39,964 nt of DNA from Sphaeroforma sirkka (taxonomy: Eukaryota; Opisthokonta; Ichthyosporea; Ichthyophonida). The notes under the pieces were generated by a model. The model did no database searches. It was not told where the DNA came from and worked only from the letters and a program-made list of their open reading frames with translations. Below are positions 25,001-31,700 of the stretch, one piece after another (the first letter of the stretch is position 1; every line of letters begins with the position of its first letter). The translations under genes and the position numbers were made by a program. The DNA is taken from the NCBI GenBank assembly GCA_001586965.3, contig LUCW03000882.1, positions 1 to 39,964 of the forward strand, read 5' to 3'.

Positions 25001-25542
25001 ATATAAATAGTTCGAAAGTGAAATATAAATAGTTCGAAAGTGAAATATAAATAGTTCGAAAGTGAAATATAAATAGTTCGAAAATATAAATAGTTCGAAA
25101 GTGAAATATAAATAGTTCGAAAGTGAAATAGAAATAGTTCGAAAGTGAAATATAAATGGTTTGAAAGTGAAATATAAATGGTTCGAAAGTGAAATATAAA
25201 TGGTTCGAAAGTGAAATATAAATAGTTCGAAAGTGAAAATATAAATAGTTCGAAAGTGAAATATAAATAGTTCGAAAGTGAAATATAAATAGTCCGAAAG
25301 TGAAATATAAATAGTTCGAAAGTGAAATATAAATAGTTCGAAAGTGAAATATAAATAGTTCGAAAGTGAAATATAAATAGTTCGAAAGTGAAATATAAAT
25401 AGTTCGAAAGTGAAATATAAATAGTTCGAAAGTGAAATATAAATAGTTCGAAAGTGAAATATAAATAGTTCGAAAGTGAAATATAAATAGTCCGAAAGTG
25501 AAATATAAATAGTTCGAAAGTGAAATATAAATAGTTCGAAAG
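22051..25542. repeat. Right domain of the satellite: TTCG-rich, similar to the left domain
   Basis: TTCG units again dominate, and the flank-specific variants (GGTTCG, AATTCG, GATATATAAAT, GAATTATAAAT) and the marker GACAGTTTGAGATGTGCTTG return. The order of variants around 24410-24790 copies that around 12590-12680 and 10460-10700 of the left domain. Confidence 0.65.
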
Positions 25543-26036
25543 AACAAAGGAACCATACCACCCCAATTACTGCTGAACTGTGTGTTCCCAGTGCCACGGT
25601 TCATGGCCACAATAGAACACACTCTCCTCGTAGACTCAGAACACCCACAGAACGATTATGCTTGGCCTTCGTTAGAACGCAGACGTCGTTTCGAACAAGC
25701 CCACAAAACACTGCGGCTAGATAACCCGCAAATGGACTTCAACACACTACATCCAGAGGCTAGCGCCTATATAGCGGCGCCCCAGCACTGGACACGCAAA
25801 CTCCCGAACCACCACATACACCCCTGTTTGACATTGACCAGGACTTAGACAATGACATCCCAATAGACATTACACTATCCTACATATGTGGTAGCGTGAC
25901 TCCGCCTGACTTGATCAGACGCTGGCGAATATGCCTGCGACAAATATGCATTGACCTGAAGTTGAATAGCACATATATCAACGAGCACAGCGGGAAGAAA
26001 CGCCCCCCGTCTCACCCACACCCTCCCTGAATGCCT
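25543..26036 (+). pseudogene. Fragment of an unidentified coding sequence, cut by the satellite on its 5' side
   Basis: The + strand frame is open from the last satellite unit (25543) to about 25848 and encodes NKGTIPPQLLLNCVFPVPRF then MATIEHTLLVDSEHPQNDYA. From about 25800 a different frame has coding-like composition (LFDIDQDLDNDIPIDITLSY; PPDLIRRWRICLRQICIDLK) and stops near 26030. I do not recognise the family. GC content and codon use differ from the satellite and the AT-rich flanks. It may come from a mobile element or from a host gene; the frame change and the truncated left end suggest it is no longer intact. Confidence 0.4.
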
Positions 26037-26082
26037 ACCGGCAGGCACAGTCGCACATCGCGACCCGGTGATGCGGTAGTGA

Positions 26083-26114
26083 GTATGATACACTGGTGAG
26101 CCACTGTATCATAC
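26083..26114. other. Inverted repeat, 14-bp arms with one mismatch and a 4-base loop
   Basis: GTATGATACACTGG, loop TGAG, then CCACTGTATCATAC; the arms pair at 13 of 14 positions. It lies about 50 bp after the end of the unidentified coding fragment, so it could be a 3' structure of that unit. Function unknown. Confidence 0.7.
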
Positions 26115-26337
26115 CTCATATTCAATGAAACGATATGCATATCTGTCACAGCTTACTCACAGACTCTGTGTCAATCCAGTTACGGTTGTCAAACGCCCAC
26201 ACCACTAAGACAACTACAGCCAAAGAAAACAACTCTACAAGTACAACAACCACAGACCACAAAAGACACAGCCCCTAGACAGTCCAGTTCGCCCTCCCTG
26301 AAAAGCAGGGTCACGGAACTGCCAACACCTGCCGGTA

Positions 26338-26615
26338 GCCACAAGTCCACCCCGGACATCAGGCATTGTATATAGCAATAGCGTGTAAACAAATAAAGAT
26401 ACATAAACCCTAAAAATCGGTGAAAATGCGAAACTCCAACAGCAACTTGCATCCAAAAACAACCCACAGAGCACTGCCACAAACCAACATCCTATACGTA
26501 TCCCAGATACAACAATTACGCACACGCCCGGACTAATGCCACAAGTCCACCTCGGACATCAGGCATTGTATGTAGCAATAGCGTGTAAACAAAAAAAGAT
26601 ACCTAAAACCCTAAC
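26338..26615 (+). repeat. Two direct repeats of about 78 bp, 200 bp apart, each ending in a telomere-like motif
   Basis: Copy 1 (26338-26415) and copy 2 (26538-26615) both begin GCCACAAGTCCAC and contain CGGACATCAGGCATTGTAT, then AGCAATAGCGTGTAAACAAA. They differ at a few positions. Copy 1 ends in AAACCCTAAAA and copy 2 in AAAACCCTAACCCTAAAA. The exact 200-bp spacing suggests a duplicated 200-bp block of which only the ends stay alike. Confidence 0.8.
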
Positions 26616-26622
26616 CCTAAAA
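26605..26622 (+). repeat. Short interstitial telomere-like tract
   Basis: AAAACCCTAACCCTAAAA contains two CCCTAA units, the complement of TTAGGG. Two units can arise by chance, but the tract sits at the end of a duplicated block whose other copy also ends in CCCTAA. A link to a telomere or to a telomere-targeting element is inference. Confidence 0.4.
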
Positions 26623-28758
26623 TAATGACCAGAACTTTTGTCTCTCGTCTCGTCTGTATGTATGTTTGAATGCCAATCATCAATGTGTAATCGTTGTTAG
26701 TGAGGTGAACATGAAAGTAATAATGAATGCTGTGGGTCAAAACCAAGTGATACTTGATAAAGAGTGTTAAGTCTGAAATAATTGAACTCAGTCAGAAGTG
26801 CCGATATGAACGGGGCGTCTGATGTATTTATTAATCATGTCTTTGTGTAAGTCGAGATTTTCTCTAACTACGGCAGATTGTAGAAATACGGCCTCCGGTC
26901 AGTCTAAAATATCAAGATCAATTGAGATAATACATTGGTTTTTATTTGTATTTTAAATAATTTAGTACAAGCTCTTATTCCAATATTTCCAAAGTGTTCT
27001 AAATTCACTTTGATGGCTCCAATAGCCTGAGTATTTGGTATGACTCATCTACTTGGACCTATTTGAGACATTAGTAGATGTAGGATATTATAAACTAAAT
27101 TTTATAATCTCCGAACTACTACTTATAGATTTTGGTCCTCCCGCCAATCTCCAAAATCCAATAAGTCTTTTCTTTTTTTAACTTTTCTTCAGATGGAACT
27201 TTATTTATATCAGCTAATGTATTAACGTGACTTACGTTATTATGTCTATTTACAAATTAGGCAAGTGGTCATGAACACTTAGTACTTCTAGTGAAAATTA
27301 TTCAATAAAGAACAGCTAGAGGTACGTCCTGTGTGATCGAGGATATTTAGGCTCTTAATTAGAGGCAGTCCCGATCATTCTTACACAAGCTACCACTGCT
27401 AAATCCTAACTGACTAAATTGTATTTTAGTTTAATATAGTTTGAAACCTAGTAATTTCCATCGAAGTTTACATTTGTGAAATCTGCGTATGTAAGATTCC
27501 GATCTCCTATTTACTAATTAATGATGACACTCGGTGAGTCATCATTCTATTCCTCTAAACTATATTCTACTATCTAATCCGGTCCTCGGCCCGATCATCA
27601 ATAAACTCCACTTAGGTCTGAGCCATTGGGGCCACCGCTCTTAGGTCTGAGCCCCTGGTCAGCCATAGTAGATCCTCCTAAGTCTGAGCCTCAATAAATC
27701 CTCTAAGGTCCGGTCCTCTGGTCCGGTCCTAAGTCCCTGTCTGCTGTGCCTTGAATTTGAATATGGATGCAATGTATTTGAATGTGAAAGTTGTTCGCGC
27801 GCGAGCTGTGTTCTCTCATTTGGACAATTCAACACTCGAGGGGATGGCAGGTCCCCGTCGAGGTTACTAGATATACTGTCAGGCATACTGTCTATCACAA
27901 CAATGTACGATATGCAACTTCTGTGCTATCTATGTAAACGACGGTGTACTATCTGAATTACTATAAAGTTAGTAAATACACCGGTAACAGTATTCTTGCC
28001 GTACTTTTCTAAGTGCACACCGGTGTGTTTTTGTCTGTTGACCGGCGGTTGCAAGTCATCTACCAACGGACGCTACTTTTACTATAGAGTTGGTGCAAAC
28101 ACAGTCCTAAACTACAGCATAATGGCTTGTTACGTGGACCGGTCCGGACTTTCGTTGTACAGGATTCCAGTATATCTGGTTGACAGACAATACAATTTTC
28201 GTTTTTTCGTACTTACATGATATATATTCTTAATATTTTATCTTTTACCCAATAAATATGTCGTCTATGAACAACGCAGGGAAAAAAATACAAAGCTGGA
28301 AAAACACTCTCAGTCAATGTCGGACTCAAGGGGTATGGTATCGGGAGGTACTTTGTAGAAACATCTGGAAACGAAAATAGCTGAAAACTACAATACATTC
28401 ATATGTATTTTTTAAAATACACTTTGTTTTAAAAAAAAATATATATAGAAACAAATTGGCGGGCGGATATTCTCTGATAAATACAATAGCCCTCTAGAGT
28501 TATACATAAATAAATATGTATTATGTATTTATTTGGCACCTTGTGCCCTTTTAGAAGGCTACATATGTACAAGAGTATACAAGGCAGTACACAGTATAAG
28601 TATAAACATCACACGACACAGTCTGCCAGACACACACTATACAGGGATACACTATAAAGTGGCAACTGAGAACAAAAAGAGTTTCTTTAACCAAGTAATC
28701 TAAACGCAGACTTGTACGTACTATTTGGATATACCGCTCATTGGCTTCTATAAACACA
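26623..28758. other. Intergenic stretch, no gene recognised
   Basis: AT-rich. Only short open frames occur and none shows family motifs or neighbouring splice sites. Around 27611-27700 the motif TTAGGTCTGAGCC or TAAGTCTGAGCC recurs three times, with related GGTCCGGTCC motifs to 27735. A small hairpin ATGATGACACTCGGTGAGTC plus ATCAT lies at about 27521-27545. A TATAAA sits at about 28652, roughly 105 bp before the gamma-SNAP start codon, but no promoter can be asserted. Confidence 0.5.
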
Positions 28759-31700
28759 ATGACCTCGGTGGTGAAAGAGGGGAAGGACTTTGTCCAACAG
28801 GCCGAGAAATGGTGTGTTGATAGGCGTTCGGCGATGTAGACAAGATACGTTAGATGCATTGTATACGTTGTATACGGTTTGTGCTGTACACAATATGTCT
28901 TGTTCTCCGTGAGTCTGTGATTAGGAAGATATAGCCTTCCTTGTCCCTATTCTGTGCCGTTCTGTGTGCGTTTCGCTCTTCGCACGGTCTCAGTGAGATA
29001 AAGGTTGCGGGTGGTCAATGGCATACAATAGTTTTAGTAGTTTATTATTTACATCTTTCATCACTGTCTTGTTTTGTGTCTGTGCATGTGCAATGAATAG
29101 AGCCAGCGAGACCAAATCTTCTTGCGCTGGTGGAAGGTTTCATAAAATACACATAATCTAAGTACATATAATTAAGGTTTAGAGCATACAACACATAAGC
29201 AGCACAATCATCCAACGAGGTAGCACATACCTTTGCCATAAGCAGAGTCAGCAGTAGCCTTTTGCAGAACTGCAGTCAATGGGCCAGTGGCTGCAGACAC
29301 ACTTTAACACCTCCAAGTTAGACCTCGGGATTCCCAACCTACCCATACACACTACGCGCATTACGTTATGTCGCTCACGGAATACGTGCGCATATCAGCA
29401 GTCATTAACAGTTGTACATTAGCTCTAGCTCCTTGTCCATAGGCCGTCAAGCCATCGGTAGATCTTTACCAGATCTTTTCGAAATAAGTTACTAAAGTAG
29501 ATCTTTATTAGTTCGTTCAAAGTTATGCTATTGTAGGCAGATCTTTAGATTTGCAAGGGTAGATCGTTACGAGATCGCTACAAGATAAGTTACTGTAGGT
29601 AGATCTTTACAGGATAAATTGTTAAGGTAGAGCTTTACTAGATCGTTACAAGATAAGTTACTGTAGGTAGATCTTAGATCTTTACAGGTCAAGTTTCCAA
29701 TATAGATCTTTACTAGATCGTTACAGGATCAGTTAAGAAAAGTTACTGTAGATATCTTCACAGGACAAGTTACTAATATCGATCTTTACTACATCGTTAC
29801 AAGATCAGTTAAGATAAGTTACTGTAGGCAGATCCTTACAGGACAAGTTACTAATATAGATCTTTACTAGATTGTTACAAAATAAATATATGTCTGCTGC
29901 TTCTCATACGTAACATTGCCGACCGCTGCTACAGCCTCAAGAGCGGTTTCTTCAAGAAGCCTGATCCGCAATCTGCGGTGGGGTTATATGAGAAGGCTGC
30001 GCTGAGTTTCAAGAAAGCGCGAGCGTACAGAGCAGCAATGGAGACATATCTCAAAGTAGCAGACATGCACCAACAGCTGGACAATGGATTCCACTCTGCC
30101 AGAGCACTGGAAAGCGCAGCCATGATGGCCAAGGACCTCAAGCAGTACGTCGAAGCCGCAGGCTACTTCAGCCAGGCAGGCATCAGGTACACACCATTCG
30201 CTGCTATACCACAGGAGAACACTAGTCCTTAATGATACTCATCAGGTGCACACACCATTCCCTATTATACCACCAGGGAGACACTAGTCCTCAATGAAAC
30301 TCATCAGGTGCACACACCATTCCCTACTAAACCACCAGGGAGACACTAGTCCTCATTGATAATCATCAGGTGCACACACCATTCCCTACTAAACCACCAG
30401 GTGGTCACCAGTCCTCAATGATACTCATCAGGTGCACACACCATTCCCTACTATATCACCAGGTGGTCATCAGTCCTCAATGATACTCATTAAGTGCACA
30501 GACCATTCCCTACTATACCACTAGGAGACACTAGTGCTCAAGGATACTCATCAGATGCACACACCATTCCCTACTAAACCACCAGGTGGTCACCAGTCCT
30601 CAATGATACTCATCAGGTGCATACACCATTCCTTACTAAACCACCAGGGGAACACTATTCCTCAATGATACTCGTCACGTGCACATACCGTTCCCTACTA
30701 AACCACCAGCACCAGGGGAACACTAGTCCTCAATGATACTCATCAGGTGCACACACCATTCCCTACTAAACCACTAGGTGGTCACCAGTCCTCAATGATA
30801 CTCATCAGGTGCACACACCATTCCCTACTATATCACCAGGTGGTTACCAGTCCTTAATGATACTCATTAAGTGCACACACCATTCCCTACTAAACCACTA
30901 GGTGGTCACCAGTCCTCAATGAAACTCATTAAGTGCACACACCATTCCCTACTAAATACCAGAGGAACACTTGTCCTCCAGGATACTCATCAAGTGCATA
31001 CATTATTCCTTACTAAACCATCAGGGAGACACCAGTCCTCAAGGATGCTCATCAGGTACATACACCATTCCCTATTAAACACCAGGGGAACACTAGTCCT
31101 CAATGATACCCATCAGGTGCATATACCATTCCTTACTAAACCACCAGGGGAACACTATTCCTCAATGATACTCGTCACGTGCACATACCGTTCCCTACTA
31201 AACCACCAGCACCAGGGGAACACTAGTCCTCAATGATACTCATCAGGTGCACACACCATTCCCTACTAAACCACTAGGTGGTCACCAGTCCTTAATGATA
31301 CTCATCAGGCGCACACACCATTCCCTACTATATCACCAGGTGGTTACCAGTCCTTAATGATACTCATTAAGAGCACACACCATTCCCTACTATACCACTA
31401 GGAGACACTAGTCCTCAATGGTACTTATTAGGTGCACACACCATTCTCTACTATACCAATAGGGGAACACTAGTCCTCAATAATACTCATCAGGTGCAGA
31501 CACCATTCCCTACTATACCACCAGGGAGACACTAGTCCTCAATGATACTCATCAGGTGTACACACCATTCTCTACTGTGCCACCAGGTGGACACTAGTCC
31601 TCAATAATACTCATCAGGTGCAGACACCATTCACTACTATACCACCAGGGAGACACTAGTCCTCAATGATACTCATCAGGTGCACACATCATTCCCTACT

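Larger units (their letters stand above)
8295..25542. repeat. 17.2-kb satellite array of a 22-bp unit
   Basis: The + strand consensus is AGTTCGAAAGTGAAATATAA plus AT (22 bp), in one orientation throughout. Length divided by 22 gives about 780 units. Recurrent variants are TCCG or TCTCG for TTCG, ACATAAAT for ATATAAAT, GGTTCG or AATTCG for AGTTCG, AGAAAT for ATAAAT, GATATATAAAT, and a 17-bp unit lacking GTGAA. The minus strand of the consensus has no stop codon in any frame, so reading frames of up to 2674 codons appear there; they translate to a 22-residue repeat (FELFIFHFRTIYISLSNYLY plus FT). Frame-changing unit lengths (17, 21, 23, 24 bp) are frequent, which argues against a protein. Confidence 0.97.

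Noticed and set aside
8295-25542. CRISPR-like array
   Set aside because: There are no unique spacers between repeats. The 22-bp units are directly adjacent, and the setting is eukaryotic.
8295-25542. GAAAGTGAAA(C) as an interferon-response-type element and TATAAAT as promoter TATA boxes
   Set aside because: The matches follow from the satellite consensus, and the first motif has meaning only in vertebrate regulation. No gene start is associated.
9883-25622. Minus-strand reading frames of 2674, 2260, 1753, 1528, 853, 847, 803 and 700 codons
   Set aside because: All lie in the 22-bp satellite. They arise because its minus strand has no stop in any frame, and they overlap each other in different frames. 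Frequent non-3n indels show no frame constraint.
26083-26114. Helitron 3' end hairpin
   Set aside because: The expected CTRR end within about 10 to 12 bases of the hairpin is not present, and no Rep/helicase coding sequence is near.
26189-26525. Two overlapping minus-strand frames of 96 to 97 codons, hydrophobic
   Set aside because: They lie opposite the duplicated block with CCCTAA ends and have no motif. The hydrophobic look follows from base composition.
27659-28398. Frames of 61 to 79 codons between 27.6 and 28.4 kb
   Set aside because: No motif, no convincing codon pattern and no splice context. Reported only as gene-free sequence.
30871-31236. A 121-codon frame with a repeated peptide
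   Set aside because: It is a translation of the 62-bp minisatellite inside gamma-SNAP intron 2. The unit is not a multiple of three.
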